A DNA stretch of 64,000 nt, taken from NCBI RefSeq assembly GCF_008630065.1, contig NZ_VWPL01000001.1:1-64000 (forward strand), written 5' to 3'. The translations under genes were made by a program, and so were the position numbers. Position 1 is the stretch's first letter, and the number at the start of each line of letters is the position of its first letter. Source of the DNA: Blastochloris sulfoviridis (GTDB lineage Bacteria > Pseudomonadota > Alphaproteobacteria > Rhizobiales > Xanthobacteraceae). Shown one piece after another: positions 44,841-52,707 of the stretch. The notes under the pieces are model-generated. The model made no database searches, was not told where the DNA came from, and saw nothing but the letters and a program-made list of their open reading frames with translations.

Positions 44841-45323
44841 ATGCCGCGCCAGAAAGCCGTTCCGGCTGCCCCCTCCCTCATTGAACACGTCACCATCGGC
44901 CCGGTCGCGGCCGACGACCTCGCCCATGTGACGAAGCTCGATGCCCGGATCACCGGCACGGCGAAGCCCGACTACTGGAACCGGCTGTTCGAGGCGGCCC
45001 GGGCCGATCCGCGCACGCAGGTGTTCCTGGTTGCCCGGCGGGAGGCCAGGCTGATCGGCTTCATCGTCGGCGAGATTCGCGCCTGGGAGTTCGGCTCGGC
45101 ACCGTGCGGCTGGATCTTCGCGATCGCGGTGGAACCGGACATCCGGCTGAAGTCGATCGGCAGCGGACTGTTCGAGGCGGTCTGCTCGCGGTTCCGCGAT
45201 GCCGGCGTGACAAGGGTGCGGACCATGATCGCGCGCGAATCCCAGCTCATCCTGTCGTTCTTCCGCAGCCAGGGCATGATGGCAGGCCCCTTCGTCGAGC
45301 TGGAGAAGGATCTCGACGAATGA
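44841..45323 (+). CDS. GNAT family N-acetyltransferase (BadL-like position)
   Basis: A 160-residue GNAT protein whose core fold runs from ITIGPVAADDLAHVTKLDARITGTAKPDYW to the CoA-binding strand IFAIAVEPDIRLKSIGSGLFEAV (about 105-127). The pyrophosphate loop is degenerate (R-x-x-x-G-x-G is not intact). It overlaps the Rrf2 regulator gene by four bases. In Rhodopseudomonas palustris an acetyltransferase gene, badL, lies beside the Rrf2-type repressor gene badM, so this pair looks like badLM. Two more GNATs lie at 46.8 and 47.3 kb. The acceptor is unknown. Confidence 0.8.
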   Translation: MPRQKAVPAAPSLIEHVTIGPVAADDLAHVTKLDARITGTAKPDYWNRLFEAARADPRTQVFLVARREARLIGFIVGEIRAWEFGSAPCGWIFAIAVEPDIRLKSIGSGLFEAVCSRFRDAGVTRVRTMIARESQLILSFFRSQGMMAGPFVELEKDLDE

Positions 45324-45769
45324 AGCTTCAGATTGCCACCCGGCACGCGCTGTTCGCCATTCTCGAACTCGCCTCGCAGCCGGACCGCCAGATGTCCGCC
45401 GCCGAGATTGCCGACAAATATGCCCTGTCACCGAATCACCTCGCCAAGGTGCTGCGCACGCTGGGCCGCGCCGGGATGGTCGAAGCCTCCCGCGGCGTCG
45501 GCGGCGGCTATCGCTTCTGCGGCAATGCCAAGCGGATGAACCTGCTCGACATCATCGCCATCTTCGAGCCGATCGGCCCCAATGCCGCCGGTGCCCGCGA
45601 AGCCGGCGACGACACGCGCGAAGGACAGGCGTTGCGCCAGGTTCTGAACGAGATCGAGGACTCCACCCGCGCCACGCTGTCGTCGATCACCGTCGACACC
45701 ATGCTCAAGCTTGTCCGCCGTACGCCGGCTCCCGACGCCGCCCCGCGGAAGGCCGCAAGCGCACGCTGA
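45320..45769 (+). CDS. badM: Rrf2 family regulator (BadM-like)
   Basis: This 149-residue Rrf2 regulator has the winged helix at residues 1-75 (MKLQIATRHALFAILELAS, MSAAEIADKYALSPNHLAKVLRTLGRAGMVEASRGVGGGYRF). It has one cysteine only (CGNA) and lacks the three-cysteine cluster of iron-sulfur Rrf2 proteins such as IscR, so it should sense something other than an Fe-S state. BadM, a repressor of benzoyl-CoA reductase genes in Rhodopseudomonas, belongs to this family and is paired with an acetyltransferase as here. It is the best local candidate for binding the GCATTA-type palindromes before had, gcdH and the SDR/GNAT pair; that is inference. Confidence 0.8.
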   Translation: MKLQIATRHALFAILELASQPDRQMSAAEIADKYALSPNHLAKVLRTLGRAGMVEASRGVGGGYRFCGNAKRMNLLDIIAIFEPIGPNAAGAREAGDDTREGQALRQVLNEIEDSTRATLSSITVDTMLKLVRRTPAPDAAPRKAASAR

Positions 45770-45787
45770 ACCGGGCGCCTCATGTGC

Positions 45788-45820
45788 GTTCCGGTCGATC
45801 CCTTCGGGATCGACGGACAC
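45788..45820. repeat. REP-like intergenic palindrome, copy 3
   Basis: GTTCCGGTCGATCCC, a TTC turn, and GGGATCGACGGACAC form an imperfect palindrome, 18 bases after the Rrf2 stop. It is the most symmetric of the four copies in its inner arm (CGATCCC/GGGATCG). Confidence 0.7.
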
Positions 45821-45877
45821 GGTCTCGCCGAGAAATCCTGGAGATGGAGCGGATTTTCCGGCGAACGGAGGGCGGTT

Positions 45878-45897
45878 TTCCGGTCTGCAGGCCGGAA
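45878..45897 (-). terminator. CCGG hairpin after the SDR gene
   Basis: TTCCGG and CCGGAA arms flank TCTGCAGG, six bases past the SDR stop at 45904. It is one of several similar short stems located right after stop codons in this window. Confidence 0.5.
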
Positions 45898-45903
45898 GCC
45901 GCA

Positions 45904-46728
45904 TCAGATGTACTGGCCGGCATCGACCTTCAGCACCTGCCCGGTGATGAAGGCGGCGTGATCGGACAGCAAAAACAGCACCGCCGCCGCGACGTCGTCG
46001 ACACCGGGCAGGCGCTTCAGCACGCTCTCCTCCAACGCCTTCTGGCGATGCTCCGCGGCAAGCGCCAGCGTCATCTCGGTCAGCACCATGCCGGGAGCCA
46101 CCGCATTGACGCTGACGCCACGCGGCCCGAATTCGCGCGCCGCGGTCTTGGTCAGCGCCACCAGGCCGGCCTTCGAGGCGGCATAGTTGGCCTGGCCGAA
46201 CTTGCCGCGCAGGCCGTTGATCGACACCACATTGACGATGCGGCCGAAGCCCGCCGCCATCATGCCCGGGCCCACCGCCCGGATCAGGTTGAAGGCGCCG
46301 GTCAGATTGACGTCGAGCACCGACTGCCACTCGTCGTCGGACATCTTGGCGATGCTGCGGTCGCGGGTGATACCGGCATTGTTGACCAGGAGATCCACCC
46401 CCGCCCCCAGCTCATTCAGCGCCGCCGACACGGATGCGGACTCGGCGACGTCGACCGCATGCGTCTCGATGCCGGTGAGCCCCGGCTCGGCCGCGCGATC
46501 AAACACGTGGACGCGCGCGCCCCCCGCCTTCAGCCCTTCGGCGATGGCGCGGCCGATGCCGCGCCCGCCGCCGGTGACCACCGCGGTGCGGCCGCGAAAG
46601 TCCCAAGCCCGAACCTCCGGGGCCGCGGCATGCGCGGCGTCGGCGATCGCCGCCGTACCGCTTGGTGCCGGACCACTTGGGGCCACACCACTTGGGGCCG
46701 GACTGTCCGAGTTCCGATCGAGCGTCAT
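45904..46728 (-). CDS. SDR oxidoreductase (FabG/PhaB/3-hydroxyacyl-CoA dehydrogenase type)
   Basis: A 274-residue SDR. The catalytic core starts near residue 42 with WDFRGRTAVVTGGGRGIGRA, then NNAGIT, the serine region VNVVSINGLRG and the pair YAASKAG (about 195). About 40 extra N-terminal residues include a small PSG repeat (PSGVAPSGPAPSG). It may oxidise a 3-hydroxyacyl-CoA from the ring-cleavage route (3-hydroxypimelyl-CoA) or reduce acetoacetyl-CoA; the sequence does not decide. It is divergent from a GNAT gene, with a GCATTA-type palindrome between them that recurs at the had and gcdH promoters, so it is likely part of the benzoyl-CoA regulon. Confidence 0.82.
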   Translation of the reverse strand: MTLDRNSDSPAPSGVAPSGPAPSGTAAIADAAHAAAPEVRAWDFRGRTAVVTGGGRGIGRAIAEGLKAGGARVHVFDRAAEPGLTGIETHAVDVAESASVSAALNELGAGVDLLVNNAGITRDRSIAKMSDDEWQSVLDVNLTGAFNLIRAVGPGMMAAGFGRIVNVVSINGLRGKFGQANYAASKAGLVALTKTAAREFGPRGVSVNAVAPGMVLTEMTLALAAEHRQKALEESVLKRLPGVDDVAAAVLFLLSDHAAFITGQVLKVDAGQYI

Positions 46729-46762
46729 ACATCCCCGCTGCAGCTTGACTTCCGTTATTTAC

Positions 46763-46783
46763 GCATTAGCGTACCTTAATAAC
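46763..46783. promoter_or_regulatory. Shared palindrome (benzoyl-CoA regulon), copy 1
   Basis: GCATTAGCGTACCTTAATAA matches the site before had in 17 of 20 positions, and the agreement extends upstream (CGTTATT, three bases, then GCATTAGCGTACC). It lies between the divergent SDR (46728) and GNAT (46805) starts. Confidence 0.7.
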
Positions 46784-46804
46784 GTTTTCAAGCGGGGGGT
46801 TGCC

Positions 46805-47266
46805 GTGGGGAGCACCATCGAGGTCCGATCGATCGAGGCTGGCGACGTCGAGGCGGCGATCGCCCTCGACCAGCACAATACCGGCCAGTCGCGGCGAGGC
46901 TTCTTTCACAAGCGTTTTGCCAGCCTCGCCGCCCACCCCGAGCGCTTCGTCTGGCTGGCAGCGGTGGAGGCCGGCGGTGTCGCCGGCTTCGTCTCCGCCC
47001 ACGTGCTGGACGGCGAATATGGCGGCCGGACCAGCGCCGCGGTGATCGACGCCATCGCCACCCGCCACGATTTGCGCGGCACTGGTGTCGGCGCCGCCCT
47101 CATCGGCGCGCTGGAGGACGAGTTGCGCCGCCGCGGCGTCGCGGAAATCCGCTCCGAGGCGGACTGGACCGAGCAGGACATGGTCGCGTTCTTCGCCCGC
47201 GCCGGGTTCCAGCTCGCGCCGCAGCTCGTGCTGCACCGCCCCTGCCTCGCCACCACCGAGCTGTGA
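46805..47266 (+). CDS. GNAT family N-acetyltransferase
   Basis: This 153-residue GNAT protein has an intact acetyl-CoA loop in DLRGTGVGAALIGALEDELRRRG (R/G-x-G-x-G, about 81-95) and the ending MVAFFARAGFQLAPQLVLHR. The GTG at 46805 is chosen because a G-rich ribosome site lies just upstream and the domain begins three residues later. It shares a promoter region with the divergent SDR, including the regulon palindrome. The stop touches the next GNAT gene, so the two are co-expressed and probably related by duplication. The acceptor is unknown. Confidence 0.78.
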   Translation: MGSTIEVRSIEAGDVEAAIALDQHNTGQSRRGFFHKRFASLAAHPERFVWLAAVEAGGVAGFVSAHVLDGEYGGRTSAAVIDAIATRHDLRGTGVGAALIGALEDELRRRGVAEIRSEADWTEQDMVAFFARAGFQLAPQLVLHRPCLATTEL

Positions 47267-47274
47267 GCCCGCAC

Positions 47275-47775
47275 ATGACCATCCTCGAGACCGATTTCAG
47301 CGACTCCTCCAGCGACGACATCGGGGCGCTGGCGCGCGACCGCATTCCCGTCCGGTCGATGACCGAGGCCGACCTGCCGGCGATCATCGCCATCGACCGC
47401 AAGCTCACCGGCACGGCGCGCCCTGTCTACTATCAGGGCAAGCTCACCGAGATGCTGGAGGAGAGCGGCGTGCGCATCTCGCTGGTCGCGGAAGTCGATG
47501 GCGTCTTTGCCGGCTTCGCCATGGCGCGGGTCGATTTCGGCGAATACGGCCGCACCGCGCCGTCCGCCGTGCTCGACACCATCGGCGTTGCGCCCGAGTT
47601 TCACCAGCGCGGCGTCGGCGCGGCCCTGATCAGCCAGCTTCTCGCCAATCTCCGCTCGCTCAATGTCGAGACGCTCTGCACGCGGGTGGAGTGGAACGCC
47701 CTGCCGCTCATCGCCTTCTTCGAGCGGGCGGGATTCCGGCCGGCACAGCGGCTGAGCTTCCAGCGCAGGCTGTGA
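47275..47775 (+). CDS. GNAT family N-acetyltransferase
   Basis: A 166-residue GNAT protein: IPVRSMTEADLPAIIAIDRKLTGTARPVYY at the start, the acetyl-CoA loop in IGVAPEFHQRGVGAALISQLLANL (about 105-128), then LIAFFERAGFRPAQRLSFQRRL. DRKLTGTARPVYY resembles DARITGTAKPDYW of the GNAT at 44.8 kb, so these two are close relatives. ATG 47275 is used; a GTG at 47263, overlapping the previous stop, is also possible. It ends at a perfect palindrome and converges on bcrD. Co-regulation with aromatic acyl-CoA genes suggests acetylation of a pathway enzyme or an amino-aromatic, which is speculation. Confidence 0.8.
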   Translation: MTILETDFSDSSSDDIGALARDRIPVRSMTEADLPAIIAIDRKLTGTARPVYYQGKLTEMLEESGVRISLVAEVDGVFAGFAMARVDFGEYGRTAPSAVLDTIGVAPEFHQRGVGAALISQLLANLRSLNVETLCTRVEWNALPLIAFFERAGFRPAQRLSFQRRL

Positions 47776-47808
47776 TCACGCGCATCGAATCGCAGGCTGA
47801 CTCTTGCA

Positions 47809-47833
47809 CTGGCCGGAACGACGTTCCGGCCAG
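47809..47833. terminator. Perfect 25-base palindrome between convergent genes
   Basis: CTGGCCGGAACG and CGTTCCGGCCAG are exact complements around a single A. It lies 34 bases after the GNAT stop and 118 bases after the bcrD stop on the other strand, so it may terminate from both sides. Confidence 0.7.
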
Positions 47834-47857
47834 CGTCGTTTCAGGTCAGGCTACGGC

Positions 47858-47886
47858 TTCCGGTTGATCCCTTCAGGACACCGGAC
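47858..47886. repeat. REP-like intergenic palindrome, copy 4
   Basis: TTCCGGTTGATCCC, a TTC turn, and AGGACACCGGAC. It lies between the bidirectional hairpin and the bcrD stop and shares TTCCGGTTGA with copy 2. Confidence 0.65.
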
Positions 47887-47950
47887 GCCAGAACGAAAAA
47901 GGCCACGCAGGCTTGCGCCCGCGCGGCCTTGGTCCTTGTCGGTGCCGCCG

Positions 47951-48793
47951 TCAGGCCGCCAGCACCTCCAGACGCGACAGCTTCTCGTGGCGGAACGCCC
48001 CCCACAGCGCGGCACCGATGGCGCCGGCATAGATCGCGTCCGGGTGGCTCGCCGCCACCAGGCTGACCTTCTCTTGCGCCAGCGCCTCGCCAAGCGCATC
48101 GACCAGCCCGACGTCGAGCGCGAGCCCGCCGGTCATCTGCACCATGCCGTCGCGCGCGCCGATCGACTTCAGCAGCTTGGCCAGCCGCGCCGCCATCGAG
48201 ACGTGGATGCCCTTGAGGATGTTCGAGGCCGAAATGCCGCGCGAAACCATGTTGATGACGTCGGTTTCCGCCAGCACGGCGCAGATCGACGACACCTTCT
48301 CCGGATTGTCGGCAGCTTGCGACAGCGTGCCGATCTCGTCCTGGGCGATGCCGAGATAGCGCGCGATGTTCTCCAGGAACTGGCCGGAGCCCGAGGCGCA
48401 CTGGCTGGTCATCTTGTAGCTCAGCACTTTGCCGCTGCCGTCGACCTTGATCGCCCGACCGTTGAGCGCGCCGATGTCCAGCACGGCGCGCGCATCGGGA
48501 TTGAGGAACACCGCGCCGCGGCCGTGCGTGGTCATCGAATAGAAATGGCCGGTGGCGAAGCGCAGCGCCTCGGCGTCGCCGGTGGAGGCGGCGTAGGCGA
48601 CCTCCGACCGGGCAAGCCCCGCCCGCTTCAGCATCGCGTCATAGATCTCGTCCGCGAGCTGGAACGGATCGCGATTGCGGATGCGGGCGGTCTCCTTGTC
48701 GAGCCACTCGACATGGTCGCCGTTCACCCGAAACAGCACCGTCTTGACGCAGCCCGAGCCGATGTCGATTCCGGCCGTGACGATCTCGGTCAT
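47951..48793 (-). CDS. bcrD: Benzoyl-CoA reductase subunit D
   Basis: This 280-residue ASKHA-fold ATPase (TAGIDIGSGCVKTVLF, residues 6-21) matches BcrD/BadG. Its cysteines C132 (TSQCASGSGQ) and C171 (SSICAVLAE) are at the positions that bind the [4Fe-4S] cluster bridging subunits A and D. The A/D pair uses ATP hydrolysis to drive electrons onto the B/C pair, which reduces the aromatic ring of benzoyl-CoA. It is the last gene of the had-oah-dch-bcrCBAD operon and is separated from bcrA by 125 bases with a hairpin and a G-run. AGGAGG-like bases precede the ATG. Confidence 0.93.
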   Translation of the reverse strand: MTEIVTAGIDIGSGCVKTVLFRVNGDHVEWLDKETARIRNRDPFQLADEIYDAMLKRAGLARSEVAYAASTGDAEALRFATGHFYSMTTHGRGAVFLNPDARAVLDIGALNGRAIKVDGSGKVLSYKMTSQCASGSGQFLENIARYLGIAQDEIGTLSQAADNPEKVSSICAVLAETDVINMVSRGISASNILKGIHVSMAARLAKLLKSIGARDGMVQMTGGLALDVGLVDALGEALAQEKVSLVAASHPDAIYAGAIGAALWGAFRHEKLSRLEVLAA

Positions 48794-48850
48794 CTCACCT
48801 CCTCACAATCCCAAGCTCGGCGAAGCCGTTCCATCACCCGCTCCTCTCAC

Positions 48851-48893
48851 TCCCGCGCGCAACGCGCGTGGCGGGAGGGGTCAGGGGGGGGGG
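48851..48893. other. Hairpin and 10-G tract between bcrA and bcrD
   Basis: TCCCGC and GCGGGA arms enclose a second CGCGC-type stem at 48851-48876, and a run of ten G lies at 48884-48893. The rest of the operon has gaps of 28 bases or less, so this 125-base spacer stands out. It could affect mRNA stability or slip in length. Confidence 0.6.
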
Positions 48894-48918
48894 AACGCCT
48901 CGCCGAAATGAACCGCCC

Positions 48919-50211
48919 TCAATTCACCACCGCGCGCACCGCGAAGGTGGCGGCACCCAGGGCGCCGGTGTAGATCGAGTCCGGATTGATGTTGATCTCG
49001 ACGTCGCCGTAGTTCTCCTTGATCAGCTTGCGCAACTCGCGCACCGCCGCCTCGTTCTTGGCGACGCCGCCGGTGAAGGTGAACTGGTCCTTGACGCCGC
49101 CGGCACGCGACAGGATCGACATGGCGCGCAGGATGATGGCGCGGTGCAGGCCGGCCAGGATGTCCTCGCGCTTCTCGCCGAGCGCCAGGCGGTCGCGCAG
49201 CTCGGCGCCGGCGAACACCGTGCAGGTCGAGTTGATCCGCACCTGCTTGGTCGAGGCCATCGCCAGCGGCCCCAGCTCGTGCAGGCCCATGTTCATCTCG
49301 TCGGCGATGTAGCCGAGATAACGGCCGCAGCCGGCGGCGCAGCGGTCGTTCATCTGGAAATTCTCGACGATGCCGGCGGCATCGACCTGGATGCCCTTGG
49401 TGTCCTGGCCGCCGATGTCGAGCACGGTTCGCGTGCCGGGATACATCATGTGGGCACCGAGCCCGTGGCACAGGATCTCCGAGCGGATGTGCTCCTTGGG
49501 GAACGGCAGGCGCACCCGGCCATAGCCGGTGCCGACGACGTAGGTTTCCTCCAGCGGAATGGCCAGCGCCGCGCGCACCGGCTCGGCGATCGCGCCGGCA
49601 TCCATGGTGCCCTTCTCCAGCGCCCGGATGAACTTGCCCTCCATGTCGCCGGCCGGCGGACGGTTCTCCACCTCGAGGATCGATTTGTCGTAGACGTTGA
49701 GGATGACGTCGAAGCCGAGCCCCGCCTCGCGGCACACCGTCTCGCCGACATGCATGAAGTCCGAGCCGGCGAGATCGCGGAAGAAGTCGGACTTTCGCCG
49801 CGCTCCCGGTATGAACAGCGCCGCCGATTGCGCCCGCAGCCGCCGGAACGTCTCCTCCAGCACGTCGACCACCGCCCGCTCGCGGCCGGCAAAGCGCGGC
49901 CCCTTGATGTTGGCGATCGCGGTGCGCTCCAGATCCTCCAGTTGCTCCAGGAATTGGATATGGCGGAAATTGCGCTCGAGGTCGGCGAGGATGGTGTCGA
50001 CCTCGCCCGCCACCGACGGCACCGAAGCCAACGCGCGGCGGAACAGCGTGAGGCGGGTGTCGATCAGCGCCTCCTGCTTGGAGACGGCGGCCGCCGTGTC
50101 GTAGTTGGAGCGCGAATTGGTGATGCCGCGCCCGAGCACGTCGAGATTCTCATCCATCACCACCGCCTTGGTGGTGGTCGAGCCGAGGTCGATGCCGATG
50201 AAGCAGCGCAT
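48919..50211 (-). CDS. bcrA: Benzoyl-CoA reductase subunit A
   Basis: A 430-residue ASKHA ATPase with the phosphate motif [17 protein letters not shown] (residues 4-20), [10 protein letters not shown] (about 265) and the cluster-binding cysteines in [14 protein letters not shown] (C291, C295) and NSTCTVFAG (C330). Length and motifs match BcrA/BadF of class I ATP-dependent reductases. Together with BcrD it accepts electrons from ferredoxin and passes them to BcrBC with ATP hydrolysis. The start is 12 bases after the bcrB stop. No ferredoxin gene lies in the operon, unlike in Thauera and Rhodopseudomonas. Confidence 0.95.
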   Translation of the reverse strand: MRCFIGIDLGSTTTKAVVMDENLDVLGRGITNSRSNYDTAAAVSKQEALIDTRLTLFRRALASVPSVAGEVDTILADLERNFRHIQFLEQLEDLERTAIANIKGPRFAGRERAVVDVLEETFRRLRAQSAALFIPGARRKSDFFRDLAGSDFMHVGETVCREAGLGFDVILNVYDKSILEVENRPPAGDMEGKFIRALEKGTMDAGAIAEPVRAALAIPLEETYVVGTGYGRVRLPFPKEHIRSEILCHGLGAHMMYPGTRTVLDIGGQDTKGIQVDAAGIVENFQMNDRCAAGCGRYLGYIADEMNMGLHELGPLAMASTKQVRINSTCTVFAGAELRDRLALGEKREDILAGLHRAIILRAMSILSRAGGVKDQFTFTGGVAKNEAAVRELRKLIKENYGDVEININPDSIYTGALGAATFAVRAVVN

Positions 50212-50223
50212 GAAGCCCTCCTC

Positions 50224-51507
50224 TCACGCCGCGCGGGCAGCGCCGCGGCGCTTCTGCTCGATCATCTGGAAATAGCTCTCCAGGCGGTTCTTGACGTTGG
50301 CCGCCGAGAAGTAGCGCGGGTCGACGAGGTCGGTCTCGATGAAGGCGCCGGGCTTGCTGGTTCGCCGTTCGACCTCCTTCATGATCATCAACTGGCCGGC
50401 CGAGAAGCTGTTGCAGCTCTTGATCGAGTTGATCAGCAATCCGTCGGCCTGATAGTCCTCGACGTATTTCGTCAGGATGTCGACGCGCGTGGGCAGGTTG
50501 CGGTTGGTGTAGCAACCCAGGCAATAGTCGGCGAGGCTCTCCAGCGGATGGTCCGGATCGTGGCGGAAGCCGAGGTCGTACATGCCGCCGACCTTGGTGT
50601 AACTTGAGGCCACCACCACCGCGCCCTCGTCATAGAACATCTTCCAGAAGTCGCGGAAGCTGGTCCAGTTGGGCGGGCCCTCCACCACCAGCCGGTATTT
50701 CTGGTCGGAGAAATTCGAGCCATCCGGCGTCACCGGGCCAACGCCGGCATCGATGCGCGCCTGCACCTCCTTTCGCAGCGCCTGGTAATAGGCGATGGCC
50801 TCGGGCGTGCCGCGGAAGGCGGTGAAGATCGGGCCGATGTAATAGACGCCGCCGAAATAGGCGTCGATCGGGGACGGCGTGCGCTTGCCCTGCTCCAGCA
50901 CCCAAACCAGATCGTCCTCGGCCTTCGCCGAGTTGCGCAGCGCCTCGCGCAGCCGGTCGATGTCGAACTTGACGCCGGAGACCTGCTCAAGGCCGGGAAT
51001 AATCACCTCCTTGAGCTGGCTCACGATGTAGTCGCGCATGTTCTTGGTCGAGTGTCCGTCGCCCTCGTAGGGCACGTGCAGCATCAGCGTCGGGCACTTG
51101 TACTCTTCGCGCAGTAGCTCGAACCACTTCATGAAGGTGTAGCAACCGGTGTAGGACAACAGCAGCACGTCCGGATCCGGAAACGGCTTGCCGTTGGGCG
51201 CAATGTTGCCCTTGCCCATCATGCCGATATCGGCCTTCACATAGGTGCAGACGTCCTCGGAATGGCCGGACTTCTCGGCTTCCAGGATGTAGTCGCCCGA
51301 CAGCTTGCGCATGCCGTTCTGGATGGCGTTGATCTCCGGCAGATTGTTGAGGATGCCGAACGACGCCAGCAGCTCATTGAGGTTGCCCGGCACGAAGGTC
51401 GACGACACCTTGCGTCCGCTTTGGTGCTTGGAGGTGATGGCGTCGTAGTTCTTCGCGATCATCTCCTTCTGCAGGAGCATCGACGGTTCCTTGACGGCCT
51501 CGCTCAT
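50224..51507 (-). CDS. bcrB: Benzoyl-CoA reductase subunit B
   Basis: A 427-residue member of the HgdB/BcrB family. Conserved cysteines at C122 (SYTGCYTF), C329 and C332 (DYCLGCYTN) and C365 (KSCNSFSAGQ) are candidate cluster ligands of the ring-reducing module. AGYTGCY-type and SSYTKVGGMYDLGFRHD stretches are typical of BcrB/BadE. BcrB and BcrC together bind benzoyl-CoA and form cyclohexa-1,5-diene-1-carbonyl-CoA. The gene begins three bases after the bcrC stop and is translationally close to bcrA. Confidence 0.95.
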   Translation of the reverse strand: MSEAVKEPSMLLQKEMIAKNYDAITSKHQSGRKVSSTFVPGNLNELLASFGILNNLPEINAIQNGMRKLSGDYILEAEKSGHSEDVCTYVKADIGMMGKGNIAPNGKPFPDPDVLLLSYTGCYTFMKWFELLREEYKCPTLMLHVPYEGDGHSTKNMRDYIVSQLKEVIIPGLEQVSGVKFDIDRLREALRNSAKAEDDLVWVLEQGKRTPSPIDAYFGGVYYIGPIFTAFRGTPEAIAYYQALRKEVQARIDAGVGPVTPDGSNFSDQKYRLVVEGPPNWTSFRDFWKMFYDEGAVVVASSYTKVGGMYDLGFRHDPDHPLESLADYCLGCYTNRNLPTRVDILTKYVEDYQADGLLINSIKSCNSFSAGQLMIMKEVERRTSKPGAFIETDLVDPRYFSAANVKNRLESYFQMIEQKRRGAARAA

Positions 51508-51510
51508 GTC

Positions 51511-52704
51511 TCAGCTCCACAGCTTGAGTGAATCGGCAAACGTGCCGGCCTGCTCGCGGATCGGCTGCATCTGACCGGAGTTCTCGGCGTACTTGAAGGC
51601 GATGTGGGGAATGCCGGCCTCGGTGAGACGGCGGCAGATCATCGGCCGGTCGAGCAGCGCAGGATCGCAGAAGCTCGGCGTGGCGTAGATCACGCCCTCG
51701 GCGCGCGCCTTCTTCACCTGCTCGATGTGGAACTTGCCCTTGTCCTCCTCGCGCGGCACGTACTTGCAGGAGGTCTCGACCGAGGTCTCGATATAGGCGC
51801 GTGCCAGCGCGGCGATCGGATCGCCCTCGACCGGCACGTCCTCGGTGAGGAAGCGGTTCACCAGGGCGTAGTCGTCCTCGACCACGTAGCAGCCGGCCAT
51901 CTCCACCGACTTGATCAGGTTCAGCGGCGGCTGCTCGCAGAACGAGCCGTAGACCGCGATACGGACATTGTCGCGCTTGGGCCGGTCCTCCGCCTCGGCG
52001 GCGGCGAGATAGGCGGAAAGCAGCCGATTGTGCTCCTCGACCTCCATCATCAGGCCGGCGCGCATCAAGAGGTAGACTTCCGAGGTCGGCGCCTTCCACG
52101 GCGTGCGGGCCCGGAAGTCGTACACCGCGCGCACCAGCCGCCGATTGTCGTTGTAGAGCGCGATCGAGCGGCGGATGTCGTCGTCCGAAATGGTGCGGCC
52201 GGTGAGCGCTTGCAGCCCTTCTCGCAGCTCCTGCAGCTCGGCGGCGTAGTAGCGGCCGCCGATCTCGGGATCGAAGTTCTGCGGCGTATCGAAGAACTTC
52301 GACCACACGTTCGGGAACATGATCTTCCACATGCCCGAGAGGTTGCGGATGACGTCGCACACGAACGGAAAGATCATGCCGTCGACGAAATCCAGCCGCC
52401 CGGTGACGCCGAGCTCGACGGTCGAGCGCGGGATGCGGCAGATGTAGCTCTGGTAATAGGCGTCGCCGTGGATCACCTCCATGCGGTCGCCGCCGCCGAA
52501 CAGGCCGAGCGGCAGGCAGCCCGCCGCGTGGATCAGCTCCAGCGGCGCGTAGACCGGCAGGAAGCCGACCACCTTGCGCCCCGGCACCGCGTTCTTCCAG
52601 GCGCGGGCGGCGGTGAAATTGAGGTCGTCGAACAGCGCCTGGCAGTGGGCGATGATCTCGGCGGTGGAGGTCGGCGCAGTCGCCGTATCAACGATCGCGT
52701 TCAT
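51511..52704 (-). CDS. bcrC: Benzoyl-CoA reductase subunit C
   Basis: A 397-residue HgdB-family protein with PVYAPLELIHAAGCLPLGLFGGGD (C63), YICRIPRS (C89), FVCDVIRNLSGMW (C116) and the C-terminal SFCDPALLDRPM. This matches BcrC/BadD, the partner of BcrB in the substrate-reducing module. The usual gene order C-B-A-D is kept. It starts three bases after the dch stop. Presence of all four subunits with their cluster cysteines indicates a functional class I enzyme, so the host degrades aromatics without oxygen. Confidence 0.95.
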   Translation of the reverse strand: MNAIVDTATAPTSTAEIIAHCQALFDDLNFTAARAWKNAVPGRKVVGFLPVYAPLELIHAAGCLPLGLFGGGDRMEVIHGDAYYQSYICRIPRSTVELGVTGRLDFVDGMIFPFVCDVIRNLSGMWKIMFPNVWSKFFDTPQNFDPEIGGRYYAAELQELREGLQALTGRTISDDDIRRSIALYNDNRRLVRAVYDFRARTPWKAPTSEVYLLMRAGLMMEVEEHNRLLSAYLAAAEAEDRPKRDNVRIAVYGSFCEQPPLNLIKSVEMAGCYVVEDDYALVNRFLTEDVPVEGDPIAALARAYIETSVETSCKYVPREEDKGKFHIEQVKKARAEGVIYATPSFCDPALLDRPMICRRLTEAGIPHIAFKYAENSGQMQPIREQAGTFADSLKLWS

Positions 52705-52707
52705 CGC

